Below, piece after piece: positions 9,260 to 18,394 of a stretch of DNA of 64,000 bases. The position numbers and the translations under genes are program-made. Source of the stretch: Maribacter dokdonensis DSW-8. Its GTDB lineage: Bacteria > Bacteroidota > Bacteroidia > Flavobacteriales > Flavobacteriaceae. A model generated the notes under the pieces. The model ran no database searches, was not told the origin of the DNA, and was given only the letters and a program-made list of their open reading frames with translations. Position 1 is the first letter of the stretch; every line of letters begins with the position of its first letter. The stretch spans positions 186,001 through 250,000 of the forward strand of contig NZ_LDPE01000002.1 of NCBI RefSeq assembly GCF_001447995.1. Direction: 5' to 3'.

Positions 9260-12106
9260 ATGAAACAATTATACTTTCTACTACTAACCGGTATTTCTAT
9301 AGTATCGGCACAGGTTCAACCAACTACATCTGAAAAAATAGAGGAATCATTGATTGCCAAACAGGCTATGGATGCCAATTCACTAGTCAAAAATATTCCA
9401 TTAAAAAATGTAGGTCCGTCTGTAATGAGTGGTCGTGTAGTAGATTTAGCGGTCAACGACAACAACCCAACAGAATATTACGTAGCATACGCTTCTGGCG
9501 GATTGTGGTACACCAACAATAACGGTAACACCTTTACTCCGGTAATGGATGAAACCCAAACCCAAAACCTTGGTGACATAGCAGTTCATTGGCAAAGCGG
9601 AACCATTTGGGCAGGTACGGGAGAAAATAACTCATCGCGCTCCTCATACGCCGGTATCGGAATTTTAAAGTCTACCGATAAGGGTAAAACCTGGCAACAT
9701 ATGGGCTTATCAGATTCGCACCATATTGGGCGCATTGTGGTAAATCCTGATAATGCAAATGAAGTAACCGTAGGCGTAACTGGTCATTTATATTCTCCTA
9801 ACAAAGAACGCGGCATTTACAAAACCACAGATGGTGGTAAAACTTGGAAAAAAACTTTGTTCATTGATGACAATACAGGCATCATCGATGTTGCGGTTTC
9901 CCCTAATAATTATCAGATGCAATACGCGGCAGCATGGCAAAAAGATAGAAAAGCATGGAATTTTAGCGGTAGCGGAGAAGGTTCTGGCATATATAAAAGT
10001 ACAGATGCCGGCACCACTTGGACAAAAATTTCAACACCCTCAAGTGGCTTTCCTACAGGAGAAGGAGTTGGTAGAATTGGCTTGGCCGTTTTTGATGACA
10101 ACATTCTTTATGCCGTTCATGACAATCAATTTAGAAGAGAAAAATCCAAAGAAAAAAAAGAGAAACAGTCGGGCTTAACAAAAGATGATTTTAAATCGCT
10201 CTCCAAAGAACAGTTCTTGAAGCTGAACGACAAAGAGCTGAACGAATTTCTAAAAACCAATAATTTTCACGAAAAATATAGAGCTGCCAATGTCAAGCAA
10301 ATGGTTCGTAGTAATGCCGTACAACCGGCAGATTTGGCGTTATATTTAGAAGATGCCAACAGTATGTTGTTCGATACGCCGGTTATTGGTGCAGAAGTCT
10401 ACCGAAGTAATGATGGCGGTAAAACTTGGTCAAAACAAAACGAAGACTATATAGACGACCTTTTTTATAGCTACGGGTATTATTTTGCCCAGGTTACTGT
10501 TGATCCTAATAATGTTGATGCCATTTACTTAGCCGGTGTACCCATTATAGCTTCTAAAGATGGCGGCAAAACATATACGTCAATAAATGGTGATAACGTT
10601 CATGCAGATCACCATGCATTATGGATCAATCCAAAATTACCCGGTCATCTCATTAACGGGAATGATGGCGGAGTTAACACGAGCTACGATGACGGTAAAA
10701 ATTGGTTTAAGAACAACTCTCCCACAGTTGGTCAATTTTATGCCATTGCCGTAGATAATGAAAAACCATATAACATATATGGTGGATTACAAGATAACGG
10801 AGTTTGGATGGGACCACACAATGCCGAGGAAAACAGCGAATGGCAGCAAACAGGGCAATACCCTTGGAAATCTATTTTAGGCGGAGATGGTATGCAGGTA
10901 GAGATTGACGATCGCAACGCTAATATCGTTTACACGGGATATCAATTCGGAAATTATTTTAGAATCGATTTAGAAAAAGACCAAAGAAATTATATTCAAC
11001 CAAAACATGAGCTAGGGGAGGCTCCTTACCGTTTCAACTGGCAAACTCCTATTTTACTTTCTCCCCATAACCAAGATATTTTATATATAGGCAGTAATAA
11101 AATGCATCGTTCCTTAAATAAAGGAGACACATGGGAAACTATCTCAGCTGACCTGACCCAAGGAGGAAAACAAGGTAATGTAGCCTATGGTACCTTGACC
11201 ACAATTTCTGAATCTACCTATAAATTCGGATTGTTATATACCGGTAGTGATGATGGTTTAATTCAACGAACTGATAACGGTGGTGGTAGTTGGATAACCG
11301 TATCTAATAACCTACCTCAAAATTTATGGGTAAGCAGGGTCATTGCTTCAAAACATAACGAAAATAGAGTATATGCTACATTAAACGGATACCGTTCAGA
11401 CGACTTTACTCCCTATGTTTTTGTAAGTGATGACAAAGGGTCTACTTGGAAAAACATTTCTAATAACATACCTACATCTGCCGTGAATGTTATAGTAGAA
11501 GACCCGGAAAATGAAAACCTTTTATTTGTTGGTACGGATAATGGCTTATACGTTTCATTGGATAGGGGAACAACATGGCAGTCTTTACAAAATGGAATGC
11601 CCTATGTTGCCATTCATGATTTAGTCATACAACAAGATGCTAAACATTTAGTGGTGGGTACGCATGGTAGAAGTATTTATACCGCAAATATAGCCGCGCT
11701 TCAAAATTTGAATTCAGAAGTTCAGAACAAAGCACTGCACGTATATGCGCTAGAAAATATTAAACATTCTTCACGTTGGGGTAATTCTTGGAGCTCTTGG
11801 TCAAAACCTAGAACACCAGGATTAGACATCACCTTCTACTCTGATAGTGATGATGTGTATGAAGCCAAAATAATATCTTCAGATGATATCGTAGTGAGTG
11901 AAACTGAAATTATTGCAGACAAAGGTTTAAATGTTTTATCCTATGATGTTGCTTTCTCTAAAATTGGCAAGATGAATTACCTTAAAAAACACAAAACTGT
12001 TTTAAACCAAGCTGATAATGGGAGCACCTATCTACCTAAAGGAACCTATACCATAGAAATCAAAGGAAACGGAATTGTTGAAAAAGCAACTTTTGATATA
12101 GAATAG
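9260..12106 (+). CDS. Secreted BNR/VPS10-like beta-propeller protein
   Basis: The 948-residue protein has a signal peptide ending SIVSA before Q18. It carries a long series of Asp-box repeats: STDKGKTW, TTDGGKTW, STDAGTTW, SNDGGKTW, SKDGGKTY, SYDDGKNW, TDNGGGSW, SDDKGSTW and SLDRGTTW. Such repeats build the propellers of sialidases, sortilin/VPS10 and xyloglucanases. Catalytic residues of a glycosidase cannot be identified, so a binding or protein-sorting role is as likely. A lysine-rich helical insert near residues 290-350 interrupts the propeller. It lacks a recognisable T9SS C-terminal domain. It sits 37 bases after the second M28 gene and four bases before the cupin gene, suggesting one operon for peptide handling. 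Confidence 0.85.
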   Translation: MKQLYFLLLTGISIVSAQVQPTTSEKIEESLIAKQAMDANSLVKNIPLKNVGPSVMSGRVVDLAVNDNNPTEYYVAYASGGLWYTNNNGNTFTPVMDETQTQNLGDIAVHWQSGTIWAGTGENNSSRSSYAGIGILKSTDKGKTWQHMGLSDSHHIGRIVVNPDNANEVTVGVTGHLYSPNKERGIYKTTDGGKTWKKTLFIDDNTGIIDVAVSPNNYQMQYAAAWQKDRKAWNFSGSGEGSGIYKSTDAGTTWTKISTPSSGFPTGEGVGRIGLAVFDDNILYAVHDNQFRREKSKEKKEKQSGLTKDDFKSLSKEQFLKLNDKELNEFLKTNNFHEKYRAANVKQMVRSNAVQPADLALYLEDANSMLFDTPVIGAEVYRSNDGGKTWSKQNEDYIDDLFYSYGYYFAQVTVDPNNVDAIYLAGVPIIASKDGGKTYTSINGDNVHADHHALWINPKLPGHLINGNDGGVNTSYDDGKNWFKNNSPTVGQFYAIAVDNEKPYNIYGGLQDNGVWMGPHNAEENSEWQQTGQYPWKSILGGDGMQVEIDDRNANIVYTGYQFGNYFRIDLEKDQRNYIQPKHELGEAPYRFNWQTPILLSPHNQDILYIGSNKMHRSLNKGDTWETISADLTQGGKQGNVAYGTLTTISESTYKFGLLYTGSDDGLIQRTDNGGGSWITVSNNLPQNLWVSRVIASKHNENRVYATLNGYRSDDFTPYVFVSDDKGSTWKNISNNIPTSAVNVIVEDPENENLLFVGTDNGLYVSLDRGTTWQSLQNGMPYVAIHDLVIQQDAKHLVVGTHGRSIYTANIAALQNLNSEVQNKALHVYALENIKHSSRWGNSWSSWSKPRTPGLDITFYSDSDDVYEAKIISSDDIVVSETEIIADKGLNVLSYDVAFSKIGKMNYLKKHKTVLNQADNGSTYLPKGTYTIEIKGNGIVEKATFDIE

Positions 12107-12110
12107 CACA

Positions 12111-12449
12111 ATGAAAATAGTAGATTGGAACGAGCTACCGGAACTAGGTGTCAGTCATGACCCAAGTATTAAGAAAAAGACATTGATAAATCGTGGTGAA
12201 ATACCACAATTAATGATGTACGGTACCGCTGTTTTTAAACCTGGTCAAAAAGTTGAGCTTCATAAACATGATACGATGTTTGAAGTTTTTCATATACAGA
12301 CCGGTAAAGCCGTATTTACTATTTCAGGAAAGGATTATGAGGTTGGTCCTGGAAAATGCATTACTATAGCCCCTGGTGAAATACATGCCCAACACAACCC
12401 ATTTGACCAAAATGTAACTTGGACCTATTTTGGGATAGCTACGGATTAA
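12111..12449 (+). CDS. Cupin-domain protein
   Basis: This 112-residue single-domain cupin is cytosolic, with no signal peptide. The first cupin motif appears as GQKVELHKHDTMFEVFHIQTG (His, His, Glu) near residues 44-65, and the second as GPGKCITIAPGEIHAQHN near 80-95, so a metal site is complete. Small cupins of this type bind metal and sense or isomerise small molecules; no substrate can be proposed. The gene starts four bases after the propeller gene stop and precedes the DUF2721 gene by twelve, indicating co-transcription. Confidence 0.85.
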   Translation: MKIVDWNELPELGVSHDPSIKKKTLINRGEIPQLMMYGTAVFKPGQKVELHKHDTMFEVFHIQTGKAVFTISGKDYEVGPGKCITIAPGEIHAQHNPFDQNVTWTYFGIATD

Positions 12450-12461
12450 TAATTATTATTT

Positions 12462-12851
12462 ATGGAACTCACTTTAGGCATACCAGCGCTCCTTTTCCCT
12501 GCCATTTCATTGACAATGTTGGCATACAATGCAAGATACTTGGCTATTGCCGCATTAATACGCCAATTACATCAAAAATATCAAGAAACTGCATCGCAAT
12601 CCGTTGGCCTACAAGTTCAAAAATTACGTAAACGACTCACCATTATAAAAAACATGCAAGCCACTGCTATCTTCAGCTTTTTATTGGCAGTAATTACAAT
12701 GACCCTTATTTATGTAGAACTTACATTTTGGGCAAATTTGATATTTAGCATTAGTTTATTTGCGCTAATGGTGTCTTTGGTTTTATCCTTGATCGAGGTG
12801 CAGCTATCGACAAAAGCACTAGAAATTCAGCTAAAGGATATGGAGAACTAA
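12462..12851 (+). CDS. DUF2721 family membrane protein
   Basis: The 129-residue protein has an N-terminal hydrophobic segment (ALLFPAISLTMLAYNARYLAI), a basic helical stretch with LRKRL, and two closely spaced membrane segments (about 68-112). This order and the ARYLA motif after the first segment fit DUF2721, whose function is unknown. It is last in the run that begins with the M28 genes. No terminator is obvious in the 110 bases that follow. Confidence 0.75.
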   Translation: MELTLGIPALLFPAISLTMLAYNARYLAIAALIRQLHQKYQETASQSVGLQVQKLRKRLTIIKNMQATAIFSFLLAVITMTLIYVELTFWANLIFSISLFALMVSLVLSLIEVQLSTKALEIQLKDMEN

Positions 12852-12933
12852 TCGAGCTACTTGTTTAAAGAACCCCAAACTAATTACCTTACCGTTCGTC
12901 GATGTTTTTATAAGCTATTTAACTAATATCCAG

Positions 12934-12941
12934 TATATTTG
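12934..12941 (+). promoter_or_regulatory. -7 box of the promoter for the 143-residue gene
   Basis: TATATTTG is an exact TAnnTTTG match. The start codon lies 20 bases downstream, the usual leader length. The -33 element is not clear. Confidence 0.45.
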
Positions 12942-12961
12942 CCGTCCGATAATTAATTGGC

Positions 12962-13393
12962 ATGAAAAAAGTTCGAGATCTCGAATTAATTAATCAAATA
13001 CGGGAAATAAGGGAGTTTGAATTTGGCGTATTCTATTTCTTTAAAGGCGGTATTGTTATTTCTGAAATGCACGAAGGCGTTCTCTTCAGATGGAATAATG
13101 CAAAAAAAGCCGTTTATGCCGCTCAAGAAATTTACGACGATCATATTCCATTCATTTATATTGCCAATAGAATCAATAGATATCATGTAGCTCCTTTTGA
13201 CTGGTTCAAGTTCTACAAAAATAGGTTCGATATGCAACATATTGCTGCGGTAGGTCCTTTAAAAGGTCATGCGTTAAGCATGTTCTTAAAAAAATTAATC
13301 TTCCCAAAAAGGATAAAAAGGTTCGTAGATTTAGACAAAGCTGTGGCTTGGGCAACTGAAATTTCCGAAAAATCTACAGAATCAGTAATTTAA
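12962..13393 (+). CDS. Conserved hypothetical protein, possibly SpoIIAA/STAS-like
   Basis: This 143-residue soluble protein has no signal peptide. The alternating strand-helix pattern (FGVFYFFKGGIVISEMHEG, then KAVYAAQEIYDD, then FIYIANRIN) and the last segment FVDLDKAVAWATEIS resemble the SpoIIAA/STAS-like proteins seen in Bacteroidota, where the final helix follows a phrase of the kind F.DLD.A..WL. I am not sure of that family. It stands alone, with its own -7 box, before the sdh promoter. Confidence 0.55.
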   Translation: MKKVRDLELINQIREIREFEFGVFYFFKGGIVISEMHEGVLFRWNNAKKAVYAAQEIYDDHIPFIYIANRINRYHVAPFDWFKFYKNRFDMQHIAAVGPLKGHALSMFLKKLIFPKRIKRFVDLDKAVAWATEISEKSTESVI

Positions 13394-13511
13394 TATTATA
13401 ATTTTGTTGAAAGATTAATTATTTGAAAGCCTTATTTACAAAAAAATCTTAAACATCTTCAAAATAGATTTTATAATCAGTCTAAATAGACATACTAAAT
13501 CCTGTTAATTC

Positions 13512-13542
13512 TTGTTAATAACTAGCTTGTGATGTAAATTCG
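13512..13542 (+). promoter_or_regulatory. Predicted promoter of sdhCAB
   Basis: TTG at 13512-13514, a 20-base spacer and TAAATTCG at 13535-13542 fit the Bacteroidota pattern with one mismatch in the -7 box. The predicted start would leave a leader of about 13-15 bases before the sdhC ATG. Confidence 0.5.
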
Positions 13543-13561
13543 CATATAAAATTATCAACTA

Positions 13562-14242
13562 ATGAGCGGATTTTTTAAATCTTCGATTGGTAGAAAGTAC
13601 GCAATGGCACTTTCTGCTTTCTTTTTAATGTTTTTTCTACTTCAGCATTTTGCAATTAACATTTTATCGGTTTTCAGTCCAGATGCCTTCAATGAAGCTT
13701 CGCACTTTATGGGTACATTTTGGGCCGTACAATATGTTCTGCAGCCTGTTTTAATTTTCGGTGTAATCTATCATTTTGTGATGGGTTTCATCTTAGAAGC
13801 CAAAAACAGAAGTGCTAGGGTAAAAAAATACGCAAAAAACAATGGTGCTGCCAATTCATCATGGATGAGCCGTAATATGATTTACAGCGGTTTGTGCATT
13901 TTGGCATTTTTGGTACTTCACTTTATTGATTTCTGGATCCCAGAAATCAATACAAAATATATTCAAGGCGATATGTCTGGTTTATTGGGTAACGGTGAAG
14001 GCTTTCGTTATTATGAGGAACTTGCCCATAAGTTTGAAAGCCCATTACGTGTTGGCGCTTATGTAATCGCCTTCGTATTCTTATCGTTACACCTAATGCA
14101 TGGCTTTAGTTCTGCATTTCAGTCTGCCGGTGCAACGAGCATGAGAAAAGAAAAATTACAATTGTTTGGTAAAGCGTATGCTATAATAATTCCATTAGGA
14201 TTTATTTTCATTGCACTTTTTCATCATTTTAATCATCATTAA
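13562..14242 (+). CDS. sdhC: Succinate dehydrogenase/fumarate reductase cytochrome b subunit
   Basis: This subunit anchors succinate dehydrogenase in the inner membrane and passes electrons to menaquinone. The 226-residue protein has five predicted membrane helices and several helix histidines suited to two b hemes (LLQHFAIN, IYHFVMGF, LVLHFIDFW, LHLMHGF). A single large anchor with no sdhD marks the type B complex of Bacteroidota. It is followed 12 bases later by sdhA. Confidence 0.93.
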   Translation: MSGFFKSSIGRKYAMALSAFFLMFFLLQHFAINILSVFSPDAFNEASHFMGTFWAVQYVLQPVLIFGVIYHFVMGFILEAKNRSARVKKYAKNNGAANSSWMSRNMIYSGLCILAFLVLHFIDFWIPEINTKYIQGDMSGLLGNGEGFRYYEELAHKFESPLRVGAYVIAFVFLSLHLMHGFSSAFQSAGATSMRKEKLQLFGKAYAIIIPLGFIFIALFHHFNHH

Positions 14243-14254
14243 TACCTATTACTT

Positions 14255-16270
14255 ATGTCTGTATTAGACTCAAAAGTACCTAAAGGTCCGTTGAAAACGA
14301 AGTGGACCGATTATAAGAACCATATAGATTTGGTAAACCCTGCCAACAAACGTAATATAGATGTTATTGTAGTTGGAACAGGATTGGCGGGTGGTTCTGC
14401 TGCTGCAACTTTAGCAGAATTAGGCTATAATGTAAAAACATTTTGCTATCAAGATTCTCCAAGAAGGGCACACTCTATTGCTGCACAAGGTGGTATTAAC
14501 GCAGCAAAAAATTACCAAGGTGATGGTGATTCTACATACCGTTTATTTTACGATACCGTAAAAGGTGGTGATTACCGTTCAAGAGAAGCAAACGTATATA
14601 GATTAGCAGAAGTTTCTGCAAATATTATTGACCAGTGTGTGGCACAAGGGGTTCCTTTTGCACGTGATTATGGCGGACTATTAGACAACCGTTCATTTGG
14701 TGGTGTATTGGTTTCAAGAACTTTTTACGCCAAAGGTCAAACCGGACAACAATTATTATTAGGTGCTTATTCTGCAATGAACAGACAGATTGCCCGTGGT
14801 AAAATTACCCCGTTCAATCGTCATGAAATGTTAGATGTAGTAAAAGTTGATGGTAAGGCTCGTGGTATTATTGCCCGTAACTTGGTTACCGGTGAAATTG
14901 AGCGCCACTCTGCACATGCAGTGGTTATTGCCTCTGGTGGATATGGTAATGTATATTTCCTGTCGACCAACGCAATGGGATCTAACGCAACGGCTGCTTG
15001 GAAAATCCATAAAAAAGGAGCGTTCTTTGCCAACCCTTGCTATACTCAAATTCACCCAACCTGTATTCCACGCTCAGGTGACTATCAGTCTAAACTGACT
15101 TTGATGTCAGAATCTTTACGTAATGATGGTCGTATTTGGGTTCCTAAAAATATGGACGATGTAATTGCTATTCGCGAGGGCAAAAAGAAACCTACAGATC
15201 TATCTGAAGACGAAAGAGATTATTACTTAGAAAGAAGATATCCTGCATTTGGTAACCTAGTACCACGTGATGTTGCATCAAGAGCAGCAAAAGAACGTTG
15301 TGATGCCGGTTATGGTGTAAATGCTACCGGTGAAGCTGTTTATTTGGATTTTGCCTCTGCTATTGAAAGATATGGTAAAGAGCAAGCTAAAATTCATAAC
15401 ATCAACAATGCTTCTGCTGACAAAATATATGAACTAGGTGCCGCTATAGTAAAAGCTAAATACGGTAACCTTTTTCAGATGTACGAAAAAATCGTAGATC
15501 AAGATCCGTACAAAACACCAATGATGATTTACCCTGCAGTACACTATACCATGGGTGGTGTTTGGGTTGATTATAATTTAATGACTACTGTTGACGGTCT
15601 TTACTGTATTGGCGAAGCTAACTTCTCTGATCACGGTGCCAACAGGTTAGGTGCCTCTGCGTTAATGCAAGGTCTTGCAGACGGTTATTTTGTTTTACCA
15701 TATACCATTGGCGATTACTTATCCAATGAAATTAGAACAGGTAAAATTGCTACTGATTCCCCTGAGTTTGATGAAGCAGAAAAATCTGTAAAAGATAGAA
15801 TTGATTTCTTCATCAATAATAAGGGACAACATTCTGTTGATTATTACCACAAGAGACTAGGTAAGATTATGTGGGATAAATGTGGTATGTCCCGTAATGC
15901 GGAAGGTTTAAAAGAAGCTGCAAAAGAAATTAAGGAACTAAGAGAAAGTTTCTGGAAAGAAGTTAATGTTCCAGGTGCTGCCAACGAAATGAACCCTGAA
16001 TTGGAAAAAGCGGGTCGTGTTGCAGATTTCTTGGAGTTGGGTGAATTGTTCGCAAAAGATGCCTTGGTAAGAGAAGAATCTTGTGGAGGACACTTTAGAG
16101 AAGAATCCGTTGAAATTGGCGGGGAACAAGCAGGTGAGGCAAAACGTAACGATGCTGAATTTGCCTTTGTTTCGGCTTGGGAATATAAAGGAGAACCTGG
16201 TGATGCTGTTTTGCATAAAGAGCAATTAGAGTTCAACGAAATAGAATTAAAACAAAGAAGTTATAAGTAG
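14255..16270 (+). CDS. sdhA: Succinate dehydrogenase/fumarate reductase flavoprotein subunit
   Basis: This is the catalytic subunit, with covalently bound FAD, that oxidises succinate to fumarate in the TCA cycle. The 671 residues include the dinucleotide fold [21 protein letters not shown] near 33, the FAD-attachment region [17 protein letters not shown] near 72, the substrate segment [10 protein letters not shown] near 267, and [16 protein letters not shown] near 467. The length fits the type B/fumarate reductase-like family. The next gene begins 69 bases downstream, after a hairpin-forming spacer. Confidence 0.97.
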   Translation: MSVLDSKVPKGPLKTKWTDYKNHIDLVNPANKRNIDVIVVGTGLAGGSAAATLAELGYNVKTFCYQDSPRRAHSIAAQGGINAAKNYQGDGDSTYRLFYDTVKGGDYRSREANVYRLAEVSANIIDQCVAQGVPFARDYGGLLDNRSFGGVLVSRTFYAKGQTGQQLLLGAYSAMNRQIARGKITPFNRHEMLDVVKVDGKARGIIARNLVTGEIERHSAHAVVIASGGYGNVYFLSTNAMGSNATAAWKIHKKGAFFANPCYTQIHPTCIPRSGDYQSKLTLMSESLRNDGRIWVPKNMDDVIAIREGKKKPTDLSEDERDYYLERRYPAFGNLVPRDVASRAAKERCDAGYGVNATGEAVYLDFASAIERYGKEQAKIHNINNASADKIYELGAAIVKAKYGNLFQMYEKIVDQDPYKTPMMIYPAVHYTMGGVWVDYNLMTTVDGLYCIGEANFSDHGANRLGASALMQGLADGYFVLPYTIGDYLSNEIRTGKIATDSPEFDEAEKSVKDRIDFFINNKGQHSVDYYHKRLGKIMWDKCGMSRNAEGLKEAAKEIKELRESFWKEVNVPGAANEMNPELEKAGRVADFLELGELFAKDALVREESCGGHFREESVEIGGEQAGEAKRNDAEFAFVSAWEYKGEPGDAVLHKEQLEFNEIELKQRSYK

Positions 16271-16273
16271 TTG

Positions 16274-16330
16274 ATGGTTGCTAGTTGCTGGTTTTAATGA
16301 ACCAACAACGAACAACGAACAACCAAAAAC
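16274..16330 (+). repeat. Imperfect inverted repeat in the sdhA-sdhB spacer
   Basis: GTTGCTGGTT and AACCAACAAC can pair with one mismatch, and the flanks repeat short GTTGCT/CGAACAAC words. The element sits wholly between two co-transcribed genes, so it may form an mRNA hairpin. A related GTTCGTTATTGGTT word string occurs near 57800. Confidence 0.5.
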
Positions 16331-16339
16331 GAAATAATT

Positions 16340-17086
16340 ATGAATCTGACATTAAAAATCTGGAGACAAAAGGGACCAAAAGATAAAGGTTCTATGGTCG
16401 ATTATAAGGTAACGGATATATCTGAACATATGTCTTTCTTAGAAATGATGGATGTTCTTAACGAGCAATTGATCAACCAAGGAGAAGAACCAGTAGCTTT
16501 TGACCATGATTGTCGTGAAGGTATTTGTGGTATGTGTTCAATGTACATCAATGGTGAGGCCCACGGTCCTGACAGAGGTGTTACAACATGTCAATTACAC
16601 ATGCGTATGTTCAAAGATGGCGATACTATCACTATTGAACCATTTAGAGCAAAGGCATTTCCTGTAATTAAAGATTTAGTGGTAGACAGAAGTTCTTTTG
16701 ATCGTATTCAGCACGCTGGTGGATATATTTCTGTAAACACTTCAGGTAATACCCAAGATGCAAATGCCATTCCTATTTCAAAGCACGCAGCTGATGAAGC
16801 TATGGATGCCGCTACTTGTATTGGTTGTGGAGCTTGTGTAGCAAGTTGCAAAAATGCCTCTGCAATGTTATTTGTTGGCGCAAAAGTATCACAATATGCT
16901 TTATTACCTCAAGGTCAAGTAGAAGCCGTAGATCGTGTGAAGAACATGGTAGCACAAATGGATTTGGAAGGTTTTGGTAACTGTACCAATACCGGTGCTT
17001 GTGAAATTGAATGTCCTAAAGGAATTTCTTTAGAGAATATTGCAAGAATGAACCGCGAATATTTAAGTGCTAACGTTAAAAGTTAG
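16340..17086 (+). CDS. sdhB: Succinate dehydrogenase/fumarate reductase iron-sulfur subunit
   Basis: SdhB carries electrons from FAD to the membrane subunit through three iron-sulfur clusters. The 248-residue protein has the plant-ferredoxin type 2Fe-2S site CREGICGMC with a later CQLH near residues 58-83. The 4Fe-4S ligands are in [11 protein letters not shown] near 156, and the remaining cluster cysteines include [12 protein letters not shown] near 214. It ends the sdhCAB operon and is followed by a terminator. Confidence 0.96.
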   Translation: MNLTLKIWRQKGPKDKGSMVDYKVTDISEHMSFLEMMDVLNEQLINQGEEPVAFDHDCREGICGMCSMYINGEAHGPDRGVTTCQLHMRMFKDGDTITIEPFRAKAFPVIKDLVVDRSSFDRIQHAGGYISVNTSGNTQDANAIPISKHAADEAMDAATCIGCGACVASCKNASAMLFVGAKVSQYALLPQGQVEAVDRVKNMVAQMDLEGFGNCTNTGACEIECPKGISLENIARMNREYLSANVKS

Positions 17087-17107
17087 ACTTAAAAATCATA
17101 AAATTTT

Positions 17108-17141
17108 AAAAATCCCGACCATTAAGGTTCGGGATTTTTTA
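17108..17141 (+). terminator. Terminator of sdhCAB
   Basis: AAATCCCGA pairs with TCGGGATTT across a loop and is followed by a T run. It lies 22 bases after sdhB. Confidence 0.85.
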
Positions 17142-17151
17142 TTTTTAAGAT

Positions 17152-17634
17152 ATGTCAAAAGACTATAAACAAGAGCGAATTAAAGTACCACGATTCAATG
17201 AGGAATCTGGTTTTTACACTACTCCACAACGCTCTAAAATAATGAGCAAAATACGGGGTAAGAACACCAAACCCGAACTTGCCTTTAGAAAAGCCCTTTA
17301 TGCCGCTGGATATAGATATCGCATTGATTATAAAAAGCTAATAGGCAAACCAGATATAGCCCTGCCAAAGTACAAAACAGTAATATTCATTGATGGTGAA
17401 TATTGGCATGGTAAAAATTGGGAAGAGCGTAAACCAAAAATTAAGACCAATCGTGATTTTTGGATTGCAAAAATTGAACGTAATATACAACGCGATCAAG
17501 AAGTCAACCAAGAACTAAAAAGATTAGGATACACCGTTTTTAGGTTTTGGGAAACCCAAGTGAAAAAAGATCTTGAAAACTGCCTACAGATAACTATAAG
17601 CCATCTAAATTCTTTTGAAAAGAGCACAAAATAA
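17152..17634 (+). CDS. Very-short-patch-repair (Vsr)-like endonuclease, orphan
   Basis: Vsr nicks DNA at T:G mismatches left by deamination of 5-methylcytosine. This 160-residue protein follows the family order: RSKIMSKIRGKNTKPELAFRKAL near 24, RYRIDYKKLIGKPDIALP near 52, VIFIDGEYWHG near 77, FWIAKIERNIQRD near 98, and GYTVFRFWE near 123. The catalytic Asp of GKPD and the His of WHG are present. The three zinc-site cysteines of E. coli Vsr appear replaced (DGEYW for HGCFW, HGKN for a His/Cys run, WET for WEC). No cytosine methyltransferase is in the window. The start lies only 11 bases beyond the sdh terminator. Confidence 0.82.
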   Translation: MSKDYKQERIKVPRFNEESGFYTTPQRSKIMSKIRGKNTKPELAFRKALYAAGYRYRIDYKKLIGKPDIALPKYKTVIFIDGEYWHGKNWEERKPKIKTNRDFWIAKIERNIQRDQEVNQELKRLGYTVFRFWETQVKKDLENCLQITISHLNSFEKSTK

Positions 17635-17765
17635 AATGTATAAAGTTCATTTAGCAAATGTTTAACCCTTGAAATCCCTTTATTAGTAAGGCTTTAACGG
17701 ACATTACTCCCTTTGGTGTGTAACTTAGTATCAAAGAAATTATTAATCGTTAAAAACTATATATT

Positions 17766-18311
17766 ATGAAGAGGATAGCAATATTAGCTACAAATGGATT
17801 TGAGGAAAGTGAATTAAAATCTCCAAAAGAAGCCATGGAGAAAGAAGGCTTTAACGTAGACATTGTAAGTTTAGAAAAAGGAGAAATAAAAGGTTGGGCA
17901 GACGGCAACTGGTCTAACAGTTACACCGTAGATAAAACCTTGAACGAAGTTAGAGCTGAGGATTATAACGCATTGGTATTACCTGGCGGAGTAATTAACC
18001 CAGATTTACTTAGAAGGGAAGAAACGGCTTTAGATTTTGTACGAGACTTTTTTAAATTGAAAAAACCTGTAGCAGCTATTTGCCATGCACCCTGGACATT
18101 GATTAGTGCAGGTGTTGTAAAAGGAAGAAAAATGACTTCATTTCACTCCATTAAAGATGACTTAATAAATGCAGGAGCTGATTGGGTAGACCAAGAAGTT
18201 GTTGTTGACGAAGGATTCGTGACAAGCAGAAATCCGGATGATTTACCTGCTTTTAATTCTAAATTGATTGAAGAAATAAAAGAAGGAAAGCATGAAATGC
18301 AACATGCATAA
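17766..18311 (+). CDS. DJ-1/PfpI family protein (type 1 glutamine amidotransferase-like)
   Basis: The 181-residue protein matches the PfpI/YhbO branch of the DJ-1 superfamily, which includes stress proteins reported as glyoxalases, deglycases or peptidases. The nucleophile elbow is AAICHAPWTL near residue 102 (Cys followed by His), preceded by LVLPGGVINPD near 71. The conserved Glu of GFEESEL is at residues 13-14. It is a single gene with its own terminator. Confidence 0.9.
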   Translation: MKRIAILATNGFEESELKSPKEAMEKEGFNVDIVSLEKGEIKGWADGNWSNSYTVDKTLNEVRAEDYNALVLPGGVINPDLLRREETALDFVRDFFKLKKPVAAICHAPWTLISAGVVKGRKMTSFHSIKDDLINAGADWVDQEVVVDEGFVTSRNPDDLPAFNSKLIEEIKEGKHEMQHA

Positions 18312-18332
18312 TTCATCTGAAGTGGAATGTAG

Positions 18333-18361
18333 AAGCCCAGCCATTTGGTTGGGCTTTTTTT
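18333..18361 (+). terminator. Terminator of the DJ-1/PfpI gene
   Basis: AGCCCA and TGGGCT flank CCA/GG pairing and are followed by seven T. An in-frame ATG at 18362 for the next gene falls in this T run, which argues for the later start at 18395. Confidence 0.85.
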
Positions 18362-18394
18362 ATGTCCGTAGTTAAAATTCATACATTTACTTCT

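Noticed and set aside
15844..16236. Minus-strand open frames inside the sdhA end
   Set aside because: Low-complexity composition with no motifs, wholly inside a certain gene.
17152..17634. Vsr-like gene considered as part of a restriction-modification island
   Set aside because: Neighbours are sdhB and a DJ-1 gene. No methyltransferase, restriction enzyme or mobility gene is present, and base composition looks like the surroundings.
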